Source: Viridibacillus arvi (GTDB lineage Bacteria > Bacillota > Bacilli > Bacillales_A > Planococcaceae). From it: DNA of 64,000 nucleotides. The notes under the pieces are model-generated. The model was not told where the DNA came from, did no database searches, and saw only the letters and a list, made by a program, of their open reading frames with translations. The DNA lies in the NCBI RefSeq assembly GCF_001274945.1, contig NZ_LILB01000008.1, positions 1 through 64,000 on the forward strand, given 5' to 3'. Below are positions 36,308-45,261 of this stretch, one piece after another; within the stretch, counting starts at the first letter, position 1, and the number at the start of each line of letters is the position of its first letter. Position numbers and translations under genes: made by a program.

Positions 36308-36480
36308 ATAATAGTTGATATATCAAGGTTTCAAGCTATTTTCATGGATTATTAATTACAAGCACGATTGTTAATTGCAAGCCATCCCGATTGTTAATGT
36401 CGTTATTTGAATAGTATCCTAATTGCTGTAATACATCCATTAGTAAAAAAAGAACTCCATCATATTGTAATGAAATTCTC
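36293..36480. repeat. Element left-end repeat, copy 2
   Basis: Diverged direct copy of 32040-32228, in the same orientation and with the same order of landmarks. It follows the internal attachment remnant exactly as copy 1 follows the left attachment repeat. Confidence 0.75.
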
Positions 36481-36921
36481 TAAATTAAATATTTTTACAG
36501 ATGTTCCGTTTTGAGGTGCTGAGCAAGATATCAGGTTCTTTTAGATACAAATGAAACCCCTCAACTGCAGTATCTGGTGTAGGTGTTAAGACAGTAGATA
36601 CTGCAGTTGAGGTATTATGTCCCCTTTGGAGGATTCAACTCTATGAACTACTGAAGTTCCTAAAGCTGCTCCAGTTATCATAGATGATTCAATATTTTCA
36701 ATTTAATATAATCTTCTATTATATTCCCTTTACAACTAGAATCTTTATAATAAAACCTTTTTTACCAAGCCTATTTTGTATTCCTATTTATTATAATCCT
36801 ACCCATACCGAATCTTTTTCTGACTTATAGAATTAATTTATGTACGCTTTTATTATAAATTCAACAAAAGAGTCTGAGTCGTTATGCTTTACTATCAAGT
36901 TATTACTTTAAACTAGTGTAT
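36481..36921. other. Intergenic region with gene remnant and palindrome
   Basis: On the minus strand around 36580-36700 a frame reads SSMITGAALGTSVVHRVESS before a stop, possibly the remnant of a glycine-containing protein. The 17-bp inverted repeat at 36559-36612 lies within it. The rest (36613-36921) is AT-rich with nothing recognised. Confidence 0.35.
36559..36612. repeat. Perfect 17-bp inverted repeat
   Basis: CCTCAACTGCAGTATCT (36559-36575) and its exact complement (36596-36612) are separated by 20 bases. There is no T-run, so it is not an evident terminator. Confidence 0.8.
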
Positions 36922-37875
36922 TTATTTGCTTGTATCCAAGTCAACGAATGCTAGAAATTTTAGACCGTCTTTTGAAGCCTGAATTCTCTCATACTTGGCT
37001 CCAGCAACCTTAATCTTTTCAAGCAATCCGAAACTCATTAGTATAGGGGCAACATGATAATATAGATATATTTCAGCATTACTACTTCCCACTTTGTTCT
37101 CAACACCCGTTGCGAATGCATTTTGAAAATCAATAAAAAGTTCAAGATAATTTATTATTTCATCTTTTTTATATCCATAATCTCCAAATTCTTTAACTGG
37201 AAGTGTTAATTCTTTATTTTTTAAAGTTTCTTTTAATTCCTTGTATTCAAAGTTACCTACCATTTTTGTTGAGACTTGCTTATCTACTAACTCCTTTAGT
37301 TTTTTATTTTCTTTTAATAAGGCTCTATTTTCTTTAATTAGTTCTGTATTATCTTCTAATTCACTACCTTTAACCCACCCTGAGAAATTATACAAGTCCT
37401 TAAATTCACTTAACGTTGTATGAATAGAGAGTTTAATGTCTTTCAGGTCTTCAACCTTTCTAATCATTTTGGAATGGACAAAATCTTTAAATTGCTTATA
37501 TTTATCCTTCTCCTGTTGTTCGAATACATTTTCCGCTCCTATTTTTGCAGCCTTGTTAAATAGCCAAGAGTCAGATAATACAGTTGCAAATACAGGCATT
37601 CCTTTTTCTATGGCATACTCATACTCTAAGTGTGTATAACTTTTTCCACTTTTTGTTTCTACACTACCATACCTCCCACCAAGAATCAGCAGATATACAT
37701 CTGATTCATCTATCCAACGCTTTATTGTTTTTAGTTGGTCTTCATTCCCTGCTTTAAATAATTCCATCCCCGCTGGAATATGACCCGCATCAAGAATTGC
37801 TTCTACCGCAGCCTGTCTCTCATCTTTTAAATCAACGTAGGTTGATGATATAAAAATTTGAAGTTTTTTTTTCAC
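36922..37875 (-). CDS. DUF4062 domain protein
   Basis: The 317-residue product begins with KKLQIFISSTYVDLKDERQA, the signature of DUF4062. GAGNEDQ-like and LILGGRYGS motifs follow, giving a TIR/SIR2-like Rossmann fold at about 1-160. A Glu/Lys-rich coiled coil covers about 175-215 and a C-terminal domain of about 100 residues is unrecognised. DUF4062 is common at the N-terminus of NLR-like and other defence proteins, where it may sense or act on nucleotides; activity is not established. GTG at 37875 is preceded by GGGGGAG. It is a single gene inside the island. Confidence 0.8.
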   Translation of the reverse strand: MKKKLQIFISSTYVDLKDERQAAVEAILDAGHIPAGMELFKAGNEDQLKTIKRWIDESDVYLLILGGRYGSVETKSGKSYTHLEYEYAIEKGMPVFATVLSDSWLFNKAAKIGAENVFEQQEKDKYKQFKDFVHSKMIRKVEDLKDIKLSIHTTLSEFKDLYNFSGWVKGSELEDNTELIKENRALLKENKKLKELVDKQVSTKMVGNFEYKELKETLKNKELTLPVKEFGDYGYKKDEIINYLELFIDFQNAFATGVENKVGSSNAEIYLYYHVAPILMSFGLLEKIKVAGAKYERIQASKDGLKFLAFVDLDTSK

Positions 37876-38146
37876 TTGAACTCCCCCATTTGGATTTGAA
37901 TATATTCTAACCACGACTAATTATGTAATTTGTGATTTTCCAATCACTCCGTAAATACTCACAATACTCATCATTCCACTCTCAAAACTGGAAGCTTCTA
38001 GAAATGGAATATCGCAACGACCTGTAAAACAAAAAGAAAATACTTAATTTAAGAATTCCCTTTGGAAAAAAATCATATGCTACAACAGAGCTTCTACAGA
38101 TGCTACATTTTGAGAGGTATGGATGAAATTTGAAAATATTAAATTA

Positions 38147-40375
38147 TTATTTATCTAATAATCCACTGAATAGATAATCATATCCGTCACCCATATCTCG
38201 AGATTCACCATCATATCTCCCCTCTAAAATATCACCTCTATCACTTATATAATCATCATAACCATCAAACTGTAAATCTATCATTACTTCCTCATAAATT
38301 TTATTTATTTCATTTAAATAAGGCTTTATATCAAACCCACATTCTCTTCCAACTCTTGTGAACGTTTCTTCAATATAATCAATACTATCAATATCTTCTT
38401 CCAATGTAGTTCTTATAGAAAAAATCACATTATCTAGAACAATATCTATATTTTCATTAAATAAACATTCTTCCATTGGTTCTGGAAATGAATAATACAA
38501 GTCCATTATTAAATCTAATTTTACAACATCTTCAATGTCATCAATTAGTTGAGAACAAATTGAAAATAAATCTATTTCATCTTCATTTGTTAATATATTA
38601 TTATATTTTATAAGCAACGTTACATATTCCTGGTTATTTAAAATATTTTCATTTTTATAAATATCAATTAATATTTTTTTCATTTTTTCATTAAACTCTA
38701 TATTTTTATCTAAGTAGCTGAAAATTTCTAATTGTCCATATAATGTTTCACTTTCATTAAACTCAAAAAATCTATTAAGGATGTTCTCTAAATACTCAAT
38801 TTCATATGATAAATCTAAAGCTATTTTTCCTTCTTCTCTTTTAAAAGTAAAAATATTATTCATCGCTTTAAAAAATCTTGTTGATTTCCACAATATACGG
38901 TATAACTCTATATTTTCATTACTATTAATATAATTAATAATAAAATCAGTAACTGATGGATTCTGAAAATCCACATAATGTTTGTCATATAAGCAATTAG
39001 TTTTAATAAAGGATTGTTCTAATTCCTTTATTCCTTTATTAAAATCTAAAAAAGAAAACTTATTCTGTAAATTTCTATTTAAAGAATCAAAATTAACTTT
39101 TAAATCATTCAATAAAACTCCATCATGTTGCATAATCATTAATAATAAGAGTATGTACTGTGAATATTCATTAATATGATTTTCATAAGCAAACTTCCAT
39201 ATTTGATTTGGATAATCTAAATTATCTATAAATTCTTTATTATACTTTTGAGGTGTGCTGTTTTCAGTTCTATTTACTTTTGTCATCCACTCTACAATTC
39301 GTGGATTATAATTTTTATGATTAATTATCTTTTTATAAGACTTCTTCAATATTATTTCTTCAATAAATTCTTGAGAAATATCAGAGAAAAAAAGATGATT
39401 ATATAAAATTTTCGCCTTTATCTCTGTAGTATATTGACCAACATCAATAACATATTTATGATGATTCAGCTCTTCATCTTCTAAAATATCATACTGTTGT
39501 TGAGCTTGCTTTAATATATATTCTCTAGTAGTCATAATGAACACTTTATTCTTAGATTTTCTTATCTTATTGATAAAATTTATAATTCTTCTATCTTCAT
39601 TCTTCTCAAGAGAATTATCTAAAAAATTCCTACCTAAAAAATCGTCATAATAGAATATCTGCTTTTCATCTTTTGTATATAATTTAAATGCTGATTCTAT
39701 ATTTTCTCCAATAGATATTAGCTTATAATCTTTTTTCAAGAAATTTAGACACACCATTTGTGCTAAAGTTGTTTTTCCTACACCAGGCGCTCCAGATAAA
39801 ATAATAACGTTATTTTTTTCAATAAGTTTTAATGCTTCATTAAAACTCGAATTAGGTACAAAAGTTTTTATTTTTTCTTTTATTACTTCTTCATTAAAAT
39901 CCGACTCATTTAAAATCTCACTGTATAAAATATGTTGCATAACACTAGTGCTAGCTAACCATAATTTATAATGTTTACGCTCGATTTCTGGGTATTTCTT
40001 TATTTTCTCCTGCAGCTCATCTCCTCCAATAATATCAGCGGAACTCAAAATATAACCTTTAAATATCTCCATAATATGTTTTTTATTTAATGGACTCAAT
40101 CCTGCTGAAGTCATTATAATATATCTATGTGGAGCCAATCTTTCAACTTTAGACACTTCTTTATCTAATGTGCCTTTTAATGATGAAAAGTCGGCATAAC
40201 GTTTACATTGTACAATCACGGTTCCTTCTTCATCAGATATATACCGCAAATCTATACCACCATCTTTTCCACTTTTAAAATGCTCTATTTTTATATTACT
40301 TTCAGCTTCTAGAATGTCTTTACATAGTATTTCAAATTCATCCGATGATAATACCGAAAAATCGTATTTCCCCAT
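38147..40375 (-). CDS. Mrr-like restriction endonuclease fused to a STAND-type NTPase
   Basis: The 742-residue product has an N-terminal PD-(D/E)xK nuclease of the Mrr/REase type (about 5-125). KDGGIDLRY and VIVQCKRY supply the D..Q-x-K catalytic set. A P-loop NTPase follows, with Walker A GAPGVGKTTLA (about 195-205) and a Walker B-like IFYYDDFLG near 240. A helical C-terminal half (about 420-742) probably senses a ligand. The layout matches nSTAND3-type antiphage proteins related to Avs systems: recognition, NTP-driven assembly, then DNA cleavage. That function is inferred. Single gene; weak purine site before the ATG. Confidence 0.82.
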   Translation of the reverse strand: MGKYDFSVLSSDEFEILCKDILEAESNIKIEHFKSGKDGGIDLRYISDEEGTVIVQCKRYADFSSLKGTLDKEVSKVERLAPHRYIIMTSAGLSPLNKKHIMEIFKGYILSSADIIGGDELQEKIKKYPEIERKHYKLWLASTSVMQHILYSEILNESDFNEEVIKEKIKTFVPNSSFNEALKLIEKNNVIILSGAPGVGKTTLAQMVCLNFLKKDYKLISIGENIESAFKLYTKDEKQIFYYDDFLGRNFLDNSLEKNEDRRIINFINKIRKSKNKVFIMTTREYILKQAQQQYDILEDEELNHHKYVIDVGQYTTEIKAKILYNHLFFSDISQEFIEEIILKKSYKKIINHKNYNPRIVEWMTKVNRTENSTPQKYNKEFIDNLDYPNQIWKFAYENHINEYSQYILLLLMIMQHDGVLLNDLKVNFDSLNRNLQNKFSFLDFNKGIKELEQSFIKTNCLYDKHYVDFQNPSVTDFIINYINSNENIELYRILWKSTRFFKAMNNIFTFKREEGKIALDLSYEIEYLENILNRFFEFNESETLYGQLEIFSYLDKNIEFNEKMKKILIDIYKNENILNNQEYVTLLIKYNNILTNEDEIDLFSICSQLIDDIEDVVKLDLIMDLYYSFPEPMEECLFNENIDIVLDNVIFSIRTTLEEDIDSIDYIEETFTRVGRECGFDIKPYLNEINKIYEEVMIDLQFDGYDDYISDRGDILEGRYDGESRDMGDGYDYLFSGLLDK

Positions 40376-40571
40376 AATACCCCTCCTTGCTAATTAATCA
40401 ATGTATACTATTTCAATCCTTCTATCCGACAATCTATATATAGTACCGTAACAATCTATACGTCATACTCATAGATTTACTTTTTAATTCAATTAGCTTT
40501 CCTTTATTTCCATTGTAATTACCTTTACTCTTGGCTATTTATATTTAACACACCAATTACTACCAACTTTT

Positions 40572-40967
40572 CTATTCTGGTTCTTGTTTTTTGTCCACAA
40601 ATTTTATTTCATTAACTTGTGAGTCCATATATTTTTGGTCAATATTTTTATATGTATCTTCATCAGATTCTGAAAAGCTGGACTCACTTAAATCAATCGT
40701 AGCGTTTATTCTTGTATAGTTTTTATTAAACTGAAATACATTAGCAAGATTAGTTATATCCTCCTCACTATTCTTAGGCTTAATTGTAATGCTTCGTTTC
40801 TTATCATTGTAAGATACAATTATGTATTTATTTTCCAACGTTTTACCATCCTCTTTTAAAACGGTAATTATTTTATCACGAGAAATATATAAGTCAGCGG
40901 CTTCAGATTCCCAATGACCCAATAATGCATCTTTCGGTGAAGAAGTATCCCTCCCACAACCACTCAT
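40572..40967 (-). pseudogene. Truncated lipoprotein gene
   Basis: The 131-codon frame begins MSGCGRD, which looks like the end of a lipobox (SGC) with the signal peptide missing. The frame is closed by a stop just upstream. A different short frame (SDLITLDEVKYWNK) with a good GGGGGAG runs into it. The remaining sequence is hydrophilic and beta-rich, with a HWESEAADLYIS segment common in small Bacillales lipoproteins. Probably broken by recombination; a cytoplasmic product cannot be excluded. Confidence 0.5.
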
Positions 40968-41172
40968 TATTTATTCCAATATTTAACTTCATCTAAAGTA
41001 ATTAAGTCACTCACTCTTCGCTCCCCCTTAATTACCATTCTCATCTCCTTTACAATTAACTATTTTATACATAAATTAGTACTATTATATCAATGAAATG
41101 TGTTTTATGTGTTGAAAAAGTAGCATTTCAGCTCCTTCTTTTAAGTAAACTTCATTTAGAAATCTAGATTAT

Positions 41173-41508
41173 TCAAAGGATTACTTTTTTTATTCTCTTT
41201 TTTAAGCTCATTTCCCCACATCGCATCGTAACAGAAATGTTCTTATGTCGCAGCATCTATTGAATTGCAAATGCTGAAATACCACTCATAGCCAGCCTGT
41301 GACAAAACGTATGTCTAAAAGTATGTTGACTAACACGTACATCTTTATAATTCATCTTTAAACGTAAGTTATCAAATACCTGTGAAATTGAGTAGTCTGT
41401 CATTGGTTTGTTATCACGATTCAATAATACATATTCGTTTTCTTGTCCAAAATGTAGTTTGTAGAAAGCTCCATATACGGTGATTTCTTTAGTAAGTTTC
41501 TCTAGCAA
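41173..41508 (-). pseudogene. Decayed tyrosine integrase, C-terminal part
   Basis: The frame reads VSQHTFRHTFCHRLAMSG, the HxxR box of tyrosine recombinases, then IQ, an in-frame TAG, and continues MLRHKNISVTMRCGEMS. The stop replaces one codon, and the catalytic Tyr of the usual TMRYAEM pattern is Cys (one base change). The N-terminal domain is missing. It is unrelated in detail to the intact integrase at 45262-46293, so it belongs to another element generation. Confidence 0.7.
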
Positions 41509-42329
41509 CCACCTCTCTTAGTTTTGAAAAGTGGTTGTTGCAATACGAATAATTTGTGAGTAACACTACTTCCTAAAAAGAAGTAATTATCGTAAACACT
41601 GACACAACATTTTAAATCAGTTGGATAGAGTCAAATGAGATACATAATTTATTCAAAAATAAACAAATTTATTTTTCTATTTTAAATCATAGATTTTCAC
41701 CATAGATTTATACATTATCAAAAGTTAAGTAATACATAACTATCGTTATATACTACTTCGTATAGTATTAAAGTATTATTTAACAATATACATATGTTAA
41801 TTTTAACGTTTTTTTCATTAAATTGACTTATTTTTGATGTATTGTTACTATTATTCCTGGATAGATAATCAATATAAAATATGAATTTTATACCTAAATA
41901 TATTCTCGTACGGTGGTTATAACCTTTCAGGGGGAGAATTACCTTTATTAACAAAATTCTTTGAGTTTTATATACATATAATTTCGTACGATAGACATAC
42001 ATTCTCGTACGAAAGAAATACCTCTATAAACATAATTCTTACTAATTCTTTGCTATTTCATACGGTATACATATTTAACTCATATTGCGGGGACGAGGGT
42101 GTTGTATTGCAATTTCACATATAATGCTGGAATTAAGGTGAAAAGCACCCCCCCTATAATATAAAGAGAAAACATAAATATTGCTTATCTTGCATCATTT
42201 TAAACGTAAATGACGAAAACCCTTCTTTTGTACAAACATGTTAAAAAAATTGCTTTGCAATTTATTTCACCATGCCGCGACACAAAAGAAGCAAAAAGTC
42301 GCCATAACACACTTAGTAATAATATTAAA
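41509..42329. other. Intergenic region with repeated TCGTACG motifs
   Basis: Very AT-rich. Four related motifs, three with TTCTCGTACG or TTTCGTACG and one with TTTCATACG, lie near 41903, 41982, 42002 and 42057 in the same orientation, upstream of the unknown 386-residue gene. They could be binding sites or iteron-like repeats. No convincing gene is seen; the 94-codon frame at 41718-42002 (minus) has no ribosome site. Confidence 0.4.
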
Positions 42330-42387
42330 TGATACAAGATTGATTAGTATTATAAATATAATATAATTACTAACCGATTTTGTATCA
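42330..42387. promoter_or_regulatory. 58-bp imperfect palindrome upstream of the unknown gene
   Basis: TGATACAA at 42330-42337 is inverted at 42380-42387. Inside, GATTAGTA and TTACTAACC continue the symmetry around an A/T-only centre. It lies just before the AGGAGA and the GTG start, so it is a candidate autoregulatory operator or replication-origin element. Confidence 0.55.
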
Positions 42388-42415
42388 AAATAAATTAAAT
42401 AGGAGATTTTTAATT

Positions 42416-43576
42416 GTGAATACAACAACATACACATTATCAGAAGTAATTAATATTGAAGGAGATGAAAAACTATTAGCACATTTCAAAAAAAATGGGC
42501 GATTGCAAACCAATGTGTTTAATCGATTTGTAAGAGATTTAAACCAAAAATACGAATATGTATCTGTAGAAGGGAAAGGTGGAAAAAAAACCAAAATAAC
42601 TATTGGCGGAAAGAGAGATACTTTAGTACCACGTGAGGATAATAGAAAGGATAATGGAAAAGGACAAAAACCTATAGAAATCGAGACATTCTTCCCAATT
42701 ATTATACTTAATCATTTAATAAATTTTGAAGTATCTGAGCCTCAAACTACTAATAATTGGTTAAAAATGATGGGCGTTATTACTGAACAAATGTATGAAA
42801 CTAATAAATTTAAATACTCTGAAGTAGCATTTGATAAAGAAATAGAACTACTATCTGATAATAATATTATCGATTCAAAGGATAAATATGTATTAAAAGA
42901 ATTCAATAAAAATGAGAGTCAACGTATCAACAGATATTTCTTAGATTCAGTAGGAGATTTGGAGGAATCAAACATTATTAATCATAACATTTCATATAAA
43001 GCAAAATGCACTTTACCTGATAAATCAGAAAAATATATTGATATTTCTGATAAAGTAAAAAAATATGCTGATACGTTAAAAACAGAGTTACTTAACTCAG
43101 CTAAATACGACAGTTTAATGCCCGCTGATTTGAATAATCTTCGTAATAAGCCTTTAGTTATACAATTTAATACTGAGTATTCTAAGGTATTAAAAAATAT
43201 AACAGATGATAATAATAAAAAATTGTATATAGATTTTATTTACGCTGTACATAGTTTGGAATTAATCGATAAAGATTATACTGTTCAGCAATGGATAGAA
43301 AAACATATACATAATGATTTATCTGAATATGTAGAGAATCCAAGTATCTATTACAATATACATAAACAGCAATTCCATAAAGCACATAAACAGAAGGTTC
43401 AAAGTTTGGCAGAAAATAGACAAATTAACTTTATATATAAAGAAACATCTGTTTTTGGAGGAAAAGTAAATATTGAAAAGTATCGTAATTCTACCTACCA
43501 AAGGGTGCAATATTTAAAAGGTGCAGAGACTTATGTAATTACCTATGAAAAATTACTAAATCATTATTTTTACTAA
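42416..43576 (+). CDS. Unrecognised island protein, possibly DNA-binding
   Basis: The 386-residue basic, Asn/Lys-rich protein has no motif that I can name. The N-terminal part (about 1-75) has an HFKKNGRLQTNVFNRFVRDL stretch that could form a helix-turn-helix, then a Lys/Gly-rich loop. It is the only plus-strand cargo gene. GTG at 42416 is set by AGGAGA eight bases away. A large palindrome and repeated motifs upstream would suit a replication initiator or self-regulated repressor, but this is inference from layout alone. Confidence 0.7.
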   Translation: MNTTTYTLSEVINIEGDEKLLAHFKKNGRLQTNVFNRFVRDLNQKYEYVSVEGKGGKKTKITIGGKRDTLVPREDNRKDNGKGQKPIEIETFFPIIILNHLINFEVSEPQTTNNWLKMMGVITEQMYETNKFKYSEVAFDKEIELLSDNNIIDSKDKYVLKEFNKNESQRINRYFLDSVGDLEESNIINHNISYKAKCTLPDKSEKYIDISDKVKKYADTLKTELLNSAKYDSLMPADLNNLRNKPLVIQFNTEYSKVLKNITDDNNKKLYIDFIYAVHSLELIDKDYTVQQWIEKHIHNDLSEYVENPSIYYNIHKQQFHKAHKQKVQSLAENRQINFIYKETSVFGGKVNIEKYRNSTYQRVQYLKGAETYVITYEKLLNHYFY

Positions 43577-43690
43577 AAATATAACTACCTTAATTAGATA
43601 TGCCCATTAAAGAATAGATAACACCAACATTATATATATTGTGGTTCATCGTAACCCGTCTAAAAAAAAATATTATTTAAGCATATAAAA

Positions 43691-43722
43691 ACAATAGCCA
43701 CTCTTAATGTTGGAGTGGCTTA
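43691..43722. terminator. Hairpin between the unknown gene and the FRG gene
   Basis: AGCCACTC (43696-43703) and GAGTGGCT (43713-43720) form a perfect stem. On the minus strand it is followed by ATTGTTTTT. The genes are convergent. Confidence 0.65.
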
Positions 43723-43758
43723 CTTAATTATTTTAAACAGATTCAATTTTAATCAATT

Positions 43759-44880
43759 TCAGAAAAACTTATTATTAACGTAACTTGCTATATTGTCAAA
43801 ATCTCCATAAATACTTTTAAGGTTGATACCTATAAAATCTAACTCTTCTAATATTTGTTTCTGATTATTTATAACTATCGTTACATCTGGAATAATTTCT
43901 TGTCTTAATATTTCTTCTGGTACATCTTCATATCTGGTTGCAAAGGTATGATAAAGCTGATATATAAAAATCCCATCCTGATTGCGTATTCTATCAAATT
44001 TGTATGGTGTTTTATAAATAAAATAAGGCATCTGAGGAAATTCAATAATTCCTTCTGTAGGTTTAGAGAATGCTAAATAAGATACATTATTGAAGTATTC
44101 ATACAACATAATTATATACCTCCATACTTGGAGAGTTGTAGCATCTATTTTCATATCAAAATTTGATACATATTCTGATATTAACTCGGGTAAATAATCG
44201 AAAATATCACTAATCTCTGAAATATCTGAAATTCTATCTGTGATTTTTATGTACTCTTTCAGAAAGCTTGGTAAAGATTCATCATTTATCATAGTTGAAA
44301 GACGTAGAGACAATTCAGTTAGATTTTGATTATATGGAAGAATACTATTTTCCCAAAAAAAATGATTCAAATACGAAACAAAAGCTTTAAAAGAATTATT
44401 ATTTTTTATAATCGTTTGTATAAGACTATAACTATTGGCTGGAGATATAAAAACTTCATTAATCATTTTTGAAATATCAATTGTTTTTTCTTTATTTATC
44501 AAATATACAAATCCTGTATTTTTGTCTAATACATCATTCTTGTTTGCACAAGCAAAATACAAAGCGATAAGAGGTGAAGTTGTAAAGTCGATTAAGTTGG
44601 TTGTTAATCCATGATGTTGACTAAAAGCTAAAAAATTATTACGCTCAATTTCACCAATATTAGATGCAATCTCTGAATAATAATGGTTAACTATATCCTC
44701 ATAAAAGGAAAATTTTTCGTCTTTCAGAAGGCTTGATGTATCTCTTCTTAATAGAGATGAAGAAATTGTAGGATATTTTTTATTCTCTCCTCTAAAATAA
44801 TATTCACTCAGTTTTTTTTCTTTTATAAGTGAAATATATTCATTAAGTGTATTTATTTCAATTGTTACTGAATTACACAT
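43759..44880 (-). CDS. FRG domain-containing protein
   Basis: The 373-residue product has the FRG signature near the N-terminus: SEYYFRGENKKYPTISSSL and, about 60 residues later, FSQHHGLTTNLIDFTTSPLIALYFA. The FRG domain is named for its Phe-Arg-Gly motif. It is frequent in prophages and defence islands, and its biochemical role is not established. The C-terminal part is unrecognised. A moderately good GGAGGTAGTA precedes the ATG. It is a single gene between the unknown gene and the integrase. Confidence 0.85.
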   Translation of the reverse strand: MCNSVTIEINTLNEYISLIKEKKLSEYYFRGENKKYPTISSSLLRRDTSSLLKDEKFSFYEDIVNHYYSEIASNIGEIERNNFLAFSQHHGLTTNLIDFTTSPLIALYFACANKNDVLDKNTGFVYLINKEKTIDISKMINEVFISPANSYSLIQTIIKNNNSFKAFVSYLNHFFWENSILPYNQNLTELSLRLSTMINDESLPSFLKEYIKITDRISDISEISDIFDYLPELISEYVSNFDMKIDATTLQVWRYIIMLYEYFNNVSYLAFSKPTEGIIEFPQMPYFIYKTPYKFDRIRNQDGIFIYQLYHTFATRYEDVPEEILRQEIIPDVTIVINNQKQILEELDFIGINLKSIYGDFDNIASYVNNKFF

Positions 44881-45218
44881 TTACTACTACCTCCATAATT
44901 TAAATTCAAGTAATTTGTCCTAAATTATACGAACAATGCTCTAGAAACCAATAATGCCTTTAAATTTTTATTTAAATATATTGTCTTTTTTATGAATCGC
45001 TACTCTCTACTTTTCCTATTAATTCACTAACTCTCTGCCTTTATTTAAGATTATATAATTCTTTTTGTTCTTTAAAAATACTTTTTAACCCATAAATAAG
45101 TCCTATTATACTATAAATAAATTAAGCATGTTTAGGTTCGTAAACCAATTCCTTATTTATTCTCATATTATTGACGAATGACTGTTCTATACTTTGAATC
45201 TTACCAACCCATAAATAA
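44881..45218. other. Intergenic region, nothing recognised
   Basis: AT-rich spacer between the FRG gene and the integrase terminator. No open frame with a ribosome site, repeat or clear promoter was recognised apart from the FRG gene's expected upstream region. Confidence 0.4.
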
Positions 45219-45250
45219 AACCCTTCCTCAAAATAAACTAAAGGAAGGGT
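45219..45250 (-). terminator. Integrase terminator
   Basis: On the minus strand ACCCTTCCT and AGGAAGGGT pair around a 13-base A/T loop, followed by TTTTATTTAT. It lies just after the integrase stop. Confidence 0.8.
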
Positions 45251-45261
45251 CTTTAAGTTAG

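Noticed and set aside
41718-42002. 94-codon open frame on the minus strand in the AT-rich region
   Set aside because: No ribosome site, composition of non-coding DNA, overlaps the repeated TCGTACG motifs.
41880-42120. CRISPR array suspected from the repeated TCGTACG motifs
   Set aside because: The repeats are only about 10 bases and irregularly spaced, with no constant repeat of 24-40 bases and no cas gene in the window.
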